A stretch of DNA of 64,000 nt, taken from Neobacillus sp. DY30 (GTDB lineage Bacteria; Bacillota; Bacilli; Bacillales; Cytobacillaceae). Positions 52,920 through 62,440 of this stretch are shown here, piece by piece. How positions within the stretch are numbered: position 1 is the stretch's first letter; each line of letters starts with the position of its first letter. The notes under the pieces are model-generated. The model was given only the letters and a program-made list of their open reading frames with translations. It did no database searches and was not told the origin of the DNA. The position numbers and the translations under genes are program-made. The stretch is from positions 1,368,001 through 1,432,000 of the forward strand of contig NZ_CP126093.1 of the NCBI RefSeq assembly GCF_030123065.1, given 5' to 3'.

Positions 52920-54467
52920 ATGGATCAAACAATTAAATTTTGGAAAAAAGGAGATTTAGCTGCTTATTTCGGGCTACTCGCTAATAACTTAACCAATCTT
53001 CTAACCATGATGTCATTATTAATTTTTGTCGTGGGTATTCCATCAGCAGTGGTTTACGGAAAAATAGCTCCGGCTTTTGGGATGGGGATATTTATTGCAA
53101 GTTGTGCGTATGGCTTTTTTGCTTATCGACTAGCTAAAAAAACAGGCAGGACTGATGTAACAGCATTGCCTTCGGGACCAAGTGCACCCTCCATATTCAC
53201 GGTAACTTTTCTAGTAATATTGCCAGTCTATACCCAAACAAAAGATTATGAATTTGCCATTGGAATTGCTCTAGTTTGGTGTTTCGTGGAAGCAATGATT
53301 CTAGTGGTAGGTTCACTATTAGGTGATACGATTAGAAGAATCATTCCTAGAACAGTATTATTATCATGTTTATCTGGTCTTGGACTTTTATTATTAGCCA
53401 TGAATCCAATGTTACAAGCGTTTGAAGCACCGATGATCGCTTTTGCCGTGTTAATCATTATCTTCATTAACTGGTTCGGTAAATCACCGGTCTTTGCAAA
53501 AATTCCAACAGGATTTTTATTACTTGCAGTGGGTACAGGGATTGCCTGGGCTTTAGGTGTGATGGAGCCTGGTGCAATTTCACAATCTTTATCATCTTTC
53601 GGATTCAATCCCCCATCATTAAATATTGATGGTTTTATGCAAGGGTTGCCACATGCACTTCCATATTTGGCTTCAGCTATACCGCTTGGTCTTTCTAACT
53701 ATGTATTTGACTTAGAGAATATTGAAAGTGCAAGTACTGCAGGGGATGAATATGAAACAAGACAAGTTATGTTAACAAATGGTCTTGCATCTTGTATTGG
53801 TGCTGCATTTGGTAATCCATATCCAGTAACTGTATATGTTGGACACCCAGGATGGAAATCAATGGGCGCTGGTATTGGTTATACAGTGGCAACGGGTATA
53901 TCGATGTTAATTCTTTCTCTATTCGGTATTGGGGCATTCTTATTAGCAATCATTCCTGTCTATGCCATCGCTCCTATCCTTGTTTATATAGGAGTTGTAA
54001 CAGCCAACCAAGTTGTTCGTGAAACTCCGAAACTTGAGGTACCGGTTATCTTTATTGCATTATTCCCATGGATTGCAAACTGGGCTCTAACTCTTGCGAA
54101 TAATGTACTTGGTGCAGCAGGTACTGCTGCTGGAACTGTTGGAATTGATAAGCTTGCTAGTAAAGGGGTTTATTATGAAGGATTGTCTCATTTAGGAAAT
54201 GGTGCACCGATTGCCAGTCTCTTATGGGGATGTATAGCAATATTCGCTATTAATGATAAGCCGTTACGTGGTGCTGCCGCTGCAGCAGTAGCAGCCGTAT
54301 TGTCCATCGTAGGATTTATTCACTCTCCAACAGTAGCATTTGCTAAAGGTGCTTCGGTAGAATTTTTCTTCGGCTACCTCATGATTGCAGCTATATTTGT
54401 TATCAAATACGTGATGGATCGCAGTAAGGCTCAGCCAAAACCTGAAAGCGGAAAAACTGCAGCATAA
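52920..54467 (+). CDS. NCS2-like purine permease 2
   Basis: A 515-residue polytopic permease closely similar to the protein at 43453: IKFWKKGDLAAYFGLLANNLTNL, TGRTDVTALPSGPSAPSIF and GLSNYVFDLENIESASTAGDEYETRQ. Together with the shared upstream element this implies a duplication followed by specialisation for another base. A hairpin (54483-54492 with 54524-54533) without a T run lies between it and the ankyrin gene, so partial read-through into carbamate kinase is possible. Confidence 0.85.
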   Translation: MDQTIKFWKKGDLAAYFGLLANNLTNLLTMMSLLIFVVGIPSAVVYGKIAPAFGMGIFIASCAYGFFAYRLAKKTGRTDVTALPSGPSAPSIFTVTFLVILPVYTQTKDYEFAIGIALVWCFVEAMILVVGSLLGDTIRRIIPRTVLLSCLSGLGLLLLAMNPMLQAFEAPMIAFAVLIIIFINWFGKSPVFAKIPTGFLLLAVGTGIAWALGVMEPGAISQSLSSFGFNPPSLNIDGFMQGLPHALPYLASAIPLGLSNYVFDLENIESASTAGDEYETRQVMLTNGLASCIGAAFGNPYPVTVYVGHPGWKSMGAGIGYTVATGISMLILSLFGIGAFLLAIIPVYAIAPILVYIGVVTANQVVRETPKLEVPVIFIALFPWIANWALTLANNVLGAAGTAAGTVGIDKLASKGVYYEGLSHLGNGAPIASLLWGCIAIFAINDKPLRGAAAAAVAAVLSIVGFIHSPTVAFAKGASVEFFFGYLMIAAIFVIKYVMDRSKAQPKPESGKTAA

Positions 54468-54569
54468 TTAAATGTTTCGAAATCACCTTCGATAGGTAAA
54501 GCTCTTCAGGCTCTCGAAGGTGAAAATTATTTATCACGAAAGAATGGATAAAAGGGGAGAATGTTTATA

Positions 54570-55751
54570 ATGGATCAAAACATGGAGCTAATCCAATCAA
54601 GTGAACGTGGAGATATAGAATCTGTAAAACAATTATTAAATAACGGGGTTGACGTTACTTTTAAAGACGCCGATGGCCGTACAGCATTGATGGCTGCTAC
54701 TCAAAAAAATCAACTTTTAATCGTGAACCTGTTATTAGAAGCTGGCAGTGATGTAAATACAAGAGATATTACACAATTAACCCCATTTATTTGTGCAGGT
54801 GCAAATGGATTTCATGAAATTTTAAGTGCCATGCTCCATTACGGAGCAGATTTAAACAGCGTAAACCGATTTGGAGGTACTGCATTATTGCCATCCAGCG
54901 AAAAAGGCTATCTTAAAACTGTACAAAGATGTTTAGATGCTGGTATTCCTGTCAACCATGCCAACAACTTAGGTTGGAGCGGTTTATTAGAGGCAGTCAT
55001 TTTAGGTAATGGCGGACGCTTATATTCTATGATAATTGAATTACTTGTTAAAGCCGGAGCAGATATAAATATGCCTGACAGGGATGGGAAGTCAGCTCTT
55101 CAGCATGCTAAAGCTATGAAACAGGAAAAAGTAGTAAAGATTCTCACTAATGACTATGTGGAACTAAATGAATCTATAAAAAGAGCAAAAGCTTTTTACT
55201 TGGATGATAAGTACGAAGAAGCTATTTCCGAAATGAATCAAGCACTCGAGAAGGATCCCAATAATCTCGATTTTTATTTCTATAAAGGCTATTCACTGCA
55301 AGAACTAAAGCGTTATGATGAAGCACTCCAAGAATATAAAAAGGCGTTAGCAATTAATCCGCAAGATCTTGATTTTTATTTCTATACAGCTAATTGCTTA
55401 AGATTGATGAAGAAAACAGAAGAATCGCTTGCTGAATATGTTAAAGCATGTGAATTAAATCCTGCTGAAACCTTTTACCGTTATCATAAATCAAATTACT
55501 TGAGAGAATTAGGGCGGCATGAGGAAGCTGTAATGGAAATGGATAATCTATTAACTCTACAACCAAATAGATATGATTTTTCTTTCCATAAGGCAAACAG
55601 TTTAAGATCACTTGGAAAGCATGAAGCGGCGATTGAGGCAATTGAAAATGCAATTAAGAACGACCCAACCAATACTTTGTATCAATTGCATAAGAACCAA
55701 TCACTCGAATTGTTAAAAAAACAACTAGAATCACAGGGGGTTAAGAAATGA
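54570..55751 (+). CDS. ankyrin-repeat plus TPR protein coupled to carbamate kinase
   Basis: A 393-residue protein of two solenoid domains. Ankyrin repeats cover about residues 3-195 (DADGRTALMAATQKNQLLIVNLLLEAGSDVN, then further units each ~33 residues). At least four TPR units follow from about 200 to 390 (YEEAISEMNQALEKDPNNLDFYFYKGYSLQEL and so on, 34-residue spacing, repeated LDFYFY). ATG 54570 has AAAGGGGAG about 10 bp upstream; ATG 54561 is too close. Its stop overlaps the carbamate kinase start (ATGA). It is probably a scaffold or regulator of the pathway enzymes; inference. Confidence 0.8.
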   Translation: MDQNMELIQSSERGDIESVKQLLNNGVDVTFKDADGRTALMAATQKNQLLIVNLLLEAGSDVNTRDITQLTPFICAGANGFHEILSAMLHYGADLNSVNRFGGTALLPSSEKGYLKTVQRCLDAGIPVNHANNLGWSGLLEAVILGNGGRLYSMIIELLVKAGADINMPDRDGKSALQHAKAMKQEKVVKILTNDYVELNESIKRAKAFYLDDKYEEAISEMNQALEKDPNNLDFYFYKGYSLQELKRYDEALQEYKKALAINPQDLDFYFYTANCLRLMKKTEESLAEYVKACELNPAETFYRYHKSNYLRELGRHEEAVMEMDNLLTLQPNRYDFSFHKANSLRSLGKHEAAIEAIENAIKNDPTNTLYQLHKNQSLELLKKQLESQGVKK

Positions 55752-56725
55752 GTAAATTAGTAATTGTTGCGATTGGCGGGAACTCCCTGGTACGGGATAA
55801 TGGCCGCGACTCTGTTCAAGATCAATATGAAGCCGTTCAAGAAACAGCAGTAAATATCGCAGATATGGTTCAAGAAGGATTCAGTGTAGTTGTGACACAT
55901 GGAAATGGACCACAGGTAGGCTTTGGACTTAGAAGGTCTGAAATTGCAAATGAGATTGCAGGTATGCCAGATATGCCGCTTGTCAATTGTGTTGCAGATA
56001 CACAGGGTGGTATAGGTTACCAAATTCAACAAGCATTAACTAACGAATTTACTAAAAGAGGGATAAATAAAAAAGTTGCAACGGTCATCACCCAAGTTGA
56101 GGTTGATATTAATGATCCGAATTTTCAAAATCCAACAAAACCTGTTGGTTCATTCTTTACTTTAGAACAAGCGGAAGAAATGAAAAAGGAACATCCTGAT
56201 TGGATTTTTGTAGAAGATTCTGGACGTGGTTACCGAAGAGTGGTCCCTTCACCTAAACCAATTGATATTGTTGAAAAAGAGGCGATTAAATCATTGGTAA
56301 ATGGTGGTTACGTAGTAATTGCAGTTGGCGGCGGCGGCATTCCAGTGGTAAAAACTAGAGATAATTCATATTTAGGTGTTGATGCAGTAATTGATAAAGA
56401 CTTTGCTACAAGTCTTTTAGCGGAACAAGTCAATGCAGAGACATTAATTATCACAACCGGTGTTCCAAGAGTATGCATTAATTTTGGAAAGCCAAATCAA
56501 TTACCCCTAGAAAAAATTTCCGTAGAAGAAACAAAACAATATGTTGGTGAGAACCACTTTCCAGCAGGCAGCATGCTGCCAAAAATTGAGGCTAGCCTAA
56601 GTTTCCTGGAAAAGGGCGGAAAGAGAGTAATTATTACTAACCCAGAAAGTTTAAAAGATGCGATTAACGAAAAACAAGGTACTCACATTGTCAAACAACA
56701 AAATTCAACTCCTTGTATGAAATAA
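55748..56725 (+). CDS. arcC: carbamate kinase (AllK/ArcC-like)
   Basis: Transfers phosphate from carbamoyl phosphate to ADP, giving ATP, CO2 and ammonia. The 325-residue length is normal. Motifs are IVAIGGNSLVRD at the N terminus, VTHGNGPQVGFGLRRSE, DSGRGYRRVVPSPKP, VIAVGGGGIPVV and VDAVIDKDFATSLLAEQ. It is translationally coupled to the ankyrin/TPR gene. It fits as the last, energy-yielding step after carbamoyl transfer by AllFGH; no arginine deiminase genes are present. Confidence 0.95.
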   Translation: MSKLVIVAIGGNSLVRDNGRDSVQDQYEAVQETAVNIADMVQEGFSVVVTHGNGPQVGFGLRRSEIANEIAGMPDMPLVNCVADTQGGIGYQIQQALTNEFTKRGINKKVATVITQVEVDINDPNFQNPTKPVGSFFTLEQAEEMKKEHPDWIFVEDSGRGYRRVVPSPKPIDIVEKEAIKSLVNGGYVVIAVGGGGIPVVKTRDNSYLGVDAVIDKDFATSLLAEQVNAETLIITTGVPRVCINFGKPNQLPLEKISVEETKQYVGENHFPAGSMLPKIEASLSFLEKGGKRVIITNPESLKDAINEKQGTHIVKQQNSTPCMK

Positions 56726-56734
56726 TGTAAAAAT

Positions 56735-56782
56735 AAAAACAAAGTCCGGCACCAAGTAAAAAAAGTGACGGACTTTGTTTTT
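56735..56782. terminator. bidirectional terminator
   Basis: A 14-bp perfect stem aaaaacaaagtccg and complement, 20-nt loop, between carbamate kinase and the convergent response regulator whose stop codon abuts it. Confidence 0.8.
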
Positions 56783-57501
56783 TAATACAGCTTATTATTT
56801 TTTTCTTTCTCTCGGAATTCCGTGGGTGAAATACCCTCTATTTTTCGAAATAATGTACTAAAATAGTTTTGACTGTTAAATCCTGTGTTTACTGCTACTT
56901 CAGATATAGTCCAGTTTTGGTGACTAATTAGAATCCGTTTCGCCGCGTGGATACGATATTGAATTAAATACTCCGAAAAAGCAGCACCTACTTCTTCATG
57001 AAATTTTCGACTTAAGTAGGTAGGGTTAGCATGAACCTCATTTGCGATATCTGAAAGTGAGATTTTTTCAGCGAACCTCTCGTGAATGACCTTAAGAGAG
57101 CATTGTATTAAGCTGGAATAATTACGAGGAGAGTGGTTTTCTTTATATTTTGATAGAATTGTTAATAACTCCCTCTCGATAACAGGCTTCGTTAAATAGT
57201 CAACAACCCCAATTCTAATGGATTGTTGAGCATAGCTGAAATCCTGGCAGGCAGTAACCATGATTATTTCCACATCTTTATTGCTCTGTCGTAGTTCCTC
57301 CCCAAATTCAAGTCCGGATTTTCCTGGAAGATTGATATCTAAGAAAGCCAAATTAATTTCATGATTTTGATTAATTGAATTTGCTTGACTTGCATTAGCA
57401 GCTTTGTAAAGTTTCCATCTAGGAAATTCAGATAGCAACATGTATTCTAGTTGTTCTAACTCTAATGGTTCGTCATCAAGTAATAAGACATTCATTTTCA
57501 T
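56782..57501 (-). CDS. AraC-type (YesN-like) response regulator
   Basis: A 239-residue two-domain regulator. The receiver has acidic LLLDDEP (Asp9/Asp10), phospho-acceptor Asp55 (LAFLDINLPGKSG) and Lys105 (DYLTKPV). A C-terminal AraC pair of helix-turn-helix motifs occupies about 140-239 (IANEVHANPTYLSRKFHEEVG, VAVNTGFNSQNYFSTLFRKIEGISPTEFR). ATG 57501 follows AGGGG by a few bases; the frame is open to 57558. No histidine kinase is in the window. It is divergent from the amidohydrolase genes and is the natural candidate to bind the 21-bp-spaced repeats. Confidence 0.9.
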   Translation of the reverse strand: MKMNVLLLDDEPLELEQLEYMLLSEFPRWKLYKAANASQANSINQNHEINLAFLDINLPGKSGLEFGEELRQSNKDVEIIMVTACQDFSYAQQSIRIGVVDYLTKPVIERELLTILSKYKENHSPRNYSSLIQCSLKVIHERFAEKISLSDIANEVHANPTYLSRKFHEEVGAAFSEYLIQYRIHAAKRILISHQNWTISEVAVNTGFNSQNYFSTLFRKIEGISPTEFREKEKNNKLY

Positions 57502-57564
57502 GCAGCCCCTCTGTAAAATTTCCTTTGTAGTTTCTTCATTTAATCTAAACAAAAGCATATTTGA

Positions 57565-57650
57565 AGTAAATATAATCCAGATAAAAAGTAGAAAAAGTTA
57601 AAAAAAGAGTAATAATTCCGAAAATAAATTCATGTTCGTTTTTCTATAAT
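57565..57650 (+). promoter_or_regulatory. promoter with 21-bp-spaced direct repeats (unit 1)
   Basis: AGTAAAGAT-like cores at 57587 (AGTAGAAAA) and 57608 (AGTAATAAT) are 21 bp apart; the second begins 37 bp before TATAAT (57645-57650). A further AGTAAATAT lies at 57565. No recognisable -35 box, as expected for an activator-dependent promoter. It drives the amidohydrolase pair at 57711. Confidence 0.5.
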
Positions 57651-57710
57651 TAATTTAACAATCAAAAAGTGTAGAAACGACACCTGTATTGGTGGATTGG
57701 GAGGGTAAAA

Positions 57711-59216
57711 ATGATTGATTTACTGTTAATTCACGGTACTGTTATCACAATGGATGCCAACAGGCGGATTCTTCAAGATGGTGCTGTTGCAATCAATGAT
57801 GGCAGGCTTTTAGATATTGGCTTAACAGAAGTTCTAGCATTAAAATATGAGGCGAAAAAAGTGATTGATTGCAGTCGTCAGTGTATTCTGCCAGGATTAA
57901 TCGATGTTCACGGACATGGGGGTCATTCTATGTTTAAGACCATTGCAATGGATAGTGACTTTTGGATGCCAATTATGACCAACACGTATAAGCATTTTGT
58001 GACCGATGATTTTTGGTTTTACGAAGGAAAACTCTCTGCACTCGAGCGGTTAAAAGCTGGGATAACAACAGGTGTATCTGTTATAGGATCTATGCCGCGT
58101 TCTGATGACCCAATCTTCGCGATCAATCATGCAAAAGCGTACGCTGAAGTTGGAATAAGAGAGGTTGTTTGTACAGGCCCTTGTAATCCGCCATGGCCAC
58201 ACTTATTCAGCCGCTGGGTGGATGGTAAACGGATAACGAAAGAAGTAACGTATGAAGAAGTGCTGCTAGGTGCAGAAGCGGTTATTGAAGCATTGAATCA
58301 CGCTCATGAAGATCGGACACGTGCCTTTATTACCCCTTTTGTCATGGTTACCTCTGTTGAACCCTCAGGTCCAACATCACCAGGAAGGCTTTATGGATTA
58401 ACAGAACATGATCTATATCAAGCCAAGAGAATACGTGAGATTGCTAGAAAGTATCAAACAAGGATTCATTCTGATGCCTTTGGAGGGATGATTCATCTGG
58501 CTGTTCAGGATTGGGAGAACGCCTTGTTAGGACCAGAAGTTCACCTGCAGCACTGCCGTGGAATTTCATTGGATGAGGCACGAATTTTAGCGGATACAGG
58601 TACAAATGTGAGTGCCTCTCCTAGTATAACCCAGGTTAGTGCGAGAACTCCGGTACCTGAATTAATTGAATTGGGTGTAACGGTTGCTATCTCAACTGAT
58701 GGTACATCACCAAGTACGAGTTTTGATATGTTTCAAGCAATGAGAAAAACGCAGTTCGTTCATCAAGCAGCCCTAAGAGATGAATTCTATTTACCTCCTG
58801 GAAAACTATTAGAAATGGTAACAATTGATGCAGCGAAATGCATTGGCTGGGATGACGAACTTGGCTCACTTGAAATTGGTAAAAAAGCCGACATCATAAC
58901 CGTGAATCTTAATCAACCCCACTTAACTCCCGAGTTTATGCATGTACATCGTTTAGTATATCAAGCAGTTGCTAATGATGTAGACCATGTGATTGTCGAT
59001 GGAAAGGTAGTAATGGAAGGTCGAAAGGTTCAAACCGTTGATGAAAAAACAGTATTATATGAGGCAAATGAAGAGGCCTATTCAACAATCGAGCGGGCAG
59101 GACTTAGGAGGTATATGGAACCTTCTAAATATTTTTGGGGACATGCACGAGGTTATGTCGATGAAAAGAGATACAACGAAGAAGATTATAGTTTTACTAG
59201 ATTGAAAGGAGAATAA
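57711..59216 (+). CDS. amidohydrolase 1 (metal-dependent deaminase/hydrolase)
   Basis: A 501-residue amidohydrolase-superfamily enzyme. Metal site His67-Gly-His69 (IDVHGHGGHS). Later ligands are likely in RIHSDAFGG and HLQHCRG, with the catalytic aspartate in ISTDGTSPS. The domain ends with the SLEIGKKADIITVN signature of the beta-sandwich part. It resembles aminohydrolases of the atrazine/guanine-deaminase class. GGGAGGG RBS. The next gene starts 3 bp after its stop. Substrate unknown; a purine or other nitrogen heterocycle is suggested by context. Confidence 0.85.
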   Translation: MIDLLLIHGTVITMDANRRILQDGAVAINDGRLLDIGLTEVLALKYEAKKVIDCSRQCILPGLIDVHGHGGHSMFKTIAMDSDFWMPIMTNTYKHFVTDDFWFYEGKLSALERLKAGITTGVSVIGSMPRSDDPIFAINHAKAYAEVGIREVVCTGPCNPPWPHLFSRWVDGKRITKEVTYEEVLLGAEAVIEALNHAHEDRTRAFITPFVMVTSVEPSGPTSPGRLYGLTEHDLYQAKRIREIARKYQTRIHSDAFGGMIHLAVQDWENALLGPEVHLQHCRGISLDEARILADTGTNVSASPSITQVSARTPVPELIELGVTVAISTDGTSPSTSFDMFQAMRKTQFVHQAALRDEFYLPPGKLLEMVTIDAAKCIGWDDELGSLEIGKKADIITVNLNQPHLTPEFMHVHRLVYQAVANDVDHVIVDGKVVMEGRKVQTVDEKTVLYEANEEAYSTIERAGLRRYMEPSKYFWGHARGYVDEKRYNEEDYSFTRLKGE

Positions 59217-59219
59217 TAA

Positions 59220-60689
59220 ATGCTAACAAAACTTAAGGGAAAATATGTAATTGGTTTTGATGGGGATGATCATGTTATTTTAGAGGATTCAGAGGTTGTA
59301 TATAGTAACGATACAATTATTTATGTAGGTAAAAATTACGCAGGTGAAGTGGATGAAGTTATTGATACTGGAAATTCCGTCATTAGTCCGGGATTTATCG
59401 ATTTAAATGCACTGGGTGATATTGATCATGATATCCTGCATTTCGAAGCAGCTAACGAGAAACAGAAAAACCTGCTTTGGTCAAAGAGTTATGTTGAAAA
59501 TGGTCATCATGAACTGATGACAGCTGAGGAAGAAGCATTTAAATCATTGTATGCCTATTCTCAGTTGATTCTTCATGGGGTAACTACTGCGATGCCGATT
59601 ACATCTGTTTTTTATAAAAAATGGGCAGAGACATATGAGGAATTAGAACAAGCAGCCAATCATGCCGGCAGTTTAGGATTAAGAATTTACTTAGGTCCAA
59701 GCTATCAATCCGGGATTAGAGTAGTGGAGCCAGATGGAACCATTAAGCTTTTTTGGGATGAAGATGCAGGGAGAGCAGGGCTCGAGCGTGCTGTAAGGTT
59801 TGTTAAAGAATTTGATGGTGCCTATGATGGGTTGGTTAAAGGAATGTTGGCACCAGAACGAATTGAGAGTCAAACAGAAGAAAGTTTGAAATTGACTAAG
59901 TATTATAGTGAAAAGTTAAATGTTCCTATCAAACTTCATGCAGCACAAGGAAGCTTTGAATATCACACGATTTTAGAAAAACACGGGGTAACCCCAATTC
60001 GTTATTTGTATAACCTAGGCTTTTTAGGCCCAAAAACTGGAATTCCACACGCTCATTTTATTGCTGGTTATAGTGAAGTGCAATCACAAGAGGGCGATGA
60101 TATAGCGCTGTTAACAGAAAGCAATACAACCGTTATCCATTGTCCTTTAATCATCGGAAGGCATAGTTCTGCTTTAGAATCATTTGCAAAATACAAAAGG
60201 GCAGGTATCAATTTAGCACTGGGTACGGATACCTTTCCACCAGATATGTTTCAAAATATCCGTACAGGCAGTATGCTATCCAGGCTAATCGAAAAAGATG
60301 TAAAGGATTCATCCTATGCTGATTTATTTAGAGCTGCAACAATTGGGGGAGCCAATTTTCTTGGAAGGGAGGACCTTGGCAGAATTACCGCAGGTGCAAA
60401 GGCAGATATCATAGTAATAGACTTGGATGGCTTCCATATGGGAGTGATAGATGACCCAATTCGTACAATGATAGCAAGCGGGTCAGGCAGAGACGTGAAA
60501 TTATCAATCATTAATGGCAGGGTAGTCATGAAAGATAGAGTTATTCCTAATTTGGATTTAGAAGAATTGAAAACAAAGGGGCAAAAGTATTTTAATAAAA
60601 TGAGAAAAGGATATTTGGAAAGAGACTACCAACAGCTTCCTGAGAATGAACTTCTACCTTCATCTTACAAGATAGTGGATTTTATTTAA
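59220..60689 (+). CDS. amidohydrolase 2 with altered HxH motif
   Basis: A 489-residue amidohydrolase-like protein. Where the superfamily has FIDxHxH it reads GFIDLNALGDIDHD, lacking both histidines. Other ligands remain: KLHAAQGS, PHAHFIAG, VIHCPLIIGR and LGTDTFPPD, plus ITAGAKADIIVID. I recall relatives with the same replacement, so this is probably a subfamily trait with a mononuclear site rather than decay. AAAGGAG RBS, co-transcribed with amidohydrolase 1. Substrate unknown. Confidence 0.8.
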   Translation: MLTKLKGKYVIGFDGDDHVILEDSEVVYSNDTIIYVGKNYAGEVDEVIDTGNSVISPGFIDLNALGDIDHDILHFEAANEKQKNLLWSKSYVENGHHELMTAEEEAFKSLYAYSQLILHGVTTAMPITSVFYKKWAETYEELEQAANHAGSLGLRIYLGPSYQSGIRVVEPDGTIKLFWDEDAGRAGLERAVRFVKEFDGAYDGLVKGMLAPERIESQTEESLKLTKYYSEKLNVPIKLHAAQGSFEYHTILEKHGVTPIRYLYNLGFLGPKTGIPHAHFIAGYSEVQSQEGDDIALLTESNTTVIHCPLIIGRHSSALESFAKYKRAGINLALGTDTFPPDMFQNIRTGSMLSRLIEKDVKDSSYADLFRAATIGGANFLGREDLGRITAGAKADIIVIDLDGFHMGVIDDPIRTMIASGSGRDVKLSIINGRVVMKDRVIPNLDLEELKTKGQKYFNKMRKGYLERDYQQLPENELLPSSYKIVDFI

Positions 60690-60697
60690 TTTTTTCA

Positions 60698-60764
60698 AGT
60701 AGTAAAGATATTGAAAAATAAAGTAAATATTTCAAAAACAAATAGTCTGAATATTTTTTATAAT
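60698..60764 (+). promoter_or_regulatory. promoter with 21-bp-spaced direct repeats (unit 2)
   Basis: Cores AGTAAAGAT (60701) and AGTAAATAT (60722) are 21 bp apart, the second 37 bp before TATAAT (60759-60764). The stretch from CTGAATATTTT to the -10 box is almost identical to unit 3. It drives the lipoprotein gene at 60806. Confidence 0.6.
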
Positions 60765-60805
60765 AAAATAACAGTAAATAAAAAATATTCAGGGGGTTGG
60801 AGTTC

Positions 60806-62365
60806 ATGAAATGGAGACTTGTAAATTTTATACTAGTTTTGTTAATTGCAATCGTTATTACAGGGTGTTCGACTAAAAAGGATGTAAGCTCAGAGGATAA
60901 AAAAAGCGATACTGTAACAAAAGATGGAGGTACACTAGTTATTGCCCGCTTATCAGATGCTGAGAACCTAGATCATCATTTCATGTCGACGATTAACGCG
61001 GCAAGTGTTACCCACAGCAAAATATATGAGGGGCTTGTAGGGCGTGATAAAAATGCCGAAATTAAGCCTTTACTTTCAGAAGAATGGAAACAGATTGATG
61101 ATTTAACTTGGGAATTTCACCTTAGAAAAGATGTGAATTTCCATGATGGAACTGCCTTTAATGCCGAGGCTGTAAAAGCGACATTTGATAGACTGCTAGA
61201 TCCAAATGTTGGTTCACCAAGAGCAGTTGTATTTAAAATGGTAAAAGAAGTAAAGGTAGTAGATGAATTTACGGTTCAATTTATCCTATCCGAACCATTC
61301 TCACCATTACTATCTATTCTAGCAAGCCATGAAGGAGGTATTATCAGTCCAAAAGCAATTGAAAAGTTTGGTAAAAAATCTATCAATGAACCGAATGGTA
61401 CTGGCCCCTTTGTTTTTGAATCTTGGACCCCTGGACAAGAAATTGTCTTTACTAAGAATAAGCAATACTGGGGAACAAAGGCTAATGTAGATAAAGTCGT
61501 ATTTAAAGTAGTACCTGAAGAAACAACAAGAGTTTCAATGCTCGAAACTGGAGAGGCCCATATTGCTGAACCACTCTCAGTACCGATGATGTCTACTGTT
61601 GAAGCTTCGTCAAAAGTAGAGGTTTACCGTAGTGAAGGATTTGGAACCGAATATATTGGCTTTAACGTTCAAAAAGAACCATTTAATGATGTCCGTGTTC
61701 GTAAAGCAATCTCTCATGCAGTTGAAATGGATTCGATTATAAAGGGTGTATACAACAATGTCGGTAAAAAGGCGAATTCATTATTAGGCTCAAAAGTCTT
61801 TGGCTACCATGCTGATATGAAAGCTTATGAATATAACCTTAATGAAGCAAAGAAATTGCTGGCTGAGGCTGGCTATCCAGATGGCTTCGAAACGACGCTA
61901 AAAACAATGGATAGCAAAGAAAGAATCAATATGGCGGAGGTCCTTCAATCACAGTTAAAAGGTATCGGTGTAAAAGTTAATATCGAAGTCTTGGAGTATG
62001 GTACGTTCGTTGAGCAGGCAAACAACGGGGATTCTGAGATGTTTATTCTAAGTTGGAGAAACGCAACTGGTGATGCCGATTATAATCAATACAACCTTTT
62101 CCATACCAATTCTCAAGGAGCATCTGGAAATACCTTCTTCTATAGTAATAAAGAGGTAGATAGCTTAATTGAAGCTGCCCGTAAAGAAAAAGACCCTAAT
62201 AAACGTATTGAACTATATGCTCAGTCACAAGAATTAGAAATGGAAGAAGCCGTCTATATTCCAGTAAGGGTGATTGAAAATCTCGCTGCTATCACGAAAG
62301 ATATAAAAGGCTTTTCAATCAGCCCTTCTGGTTATTTAGAAATCAATGAAACTTCAATCAAATAG
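60806..62365 (+). CDS. oligopeptide/nickel-type ABC transporter substrate-binding lipoprotein
   Basis: A 519-residue SBP_bac_5 protein. Lipobox VITGC (Cys21) after a hydrophobic signal. The mature chain shows GGTLVIARLSDAENLDHHF, the conserved WEFHLRKDVNFHDGTAFNAEAVKATFDRL and NEPNGTGPFVFESW. ATG 60806 follows AGGGGG by 9 bp; an in-frame TTG at 60797 is inside the RBS region. No permease or ATPase genes lie nearby within the window. The ligand may be the amidohydrolase substrate (inference). Confidence 0.92.
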   Translation: MKWRLVNFILVLLIAIVITGCSTKKDVSSEDKKSDTVTKDGGTLVIARLSDAENLDHHFMSTINAASVTHSKIYEGLVGRDKNAEIKPLLSEEWKQIDDLTWEFHLRKDVNFHDGTAFNAEAVKATFDRLLDPNVGSPRAVVFKMVKEVKVVDEFTVQFILSEPFSPLLSILASHEGGIISPKAIEKFGKKSINEPNGTGPFVFESWTPGQEIVFTKNKQYWGTKANVDKVVFKVVPEETTRVSMLETGEAHIAEPLSVPMMSTVEASSKVEVYRSEGFGTEYIGFNVQKEPFNDVRVRKAISHAVEMDSIIKGVYNNVGKKANSLLGSKVFGYHADMKAYEYNLNEAKKLLAEAGYPDGFETTLKTMDSKERINMAEVLQSQLKGIGVKVNIEVLEYGTFVEQANNGDSEMFILSWRNATGDADYNQYNLFHTNSQGASGNTFFYSNKEVDSLIEAARKEKDPNKRIELYAQSQELEMEEAVYIPVRVIENLAAITKDIKGFSISPSGYLEINETSIK

Positions 62366-62371
62366 GTAATA

Positions 62372-62410
62372 GGATAAGAGGGATATCCAAGTGGATACAC
62401 CCTTTTATCT
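62372..62410 (+). terminator. probable terminator after the lipoprotein gene
   Basis: Imperfect stem gataagagggatatcc/ggatacacccttttatc with a 3-5 nt loop; partly read-through to the next gene is possible. Confidence 0.5.
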
Positions 62411-62440
62411 TGTTAGAGTAATAGAAAGGGATGTTTTAAT

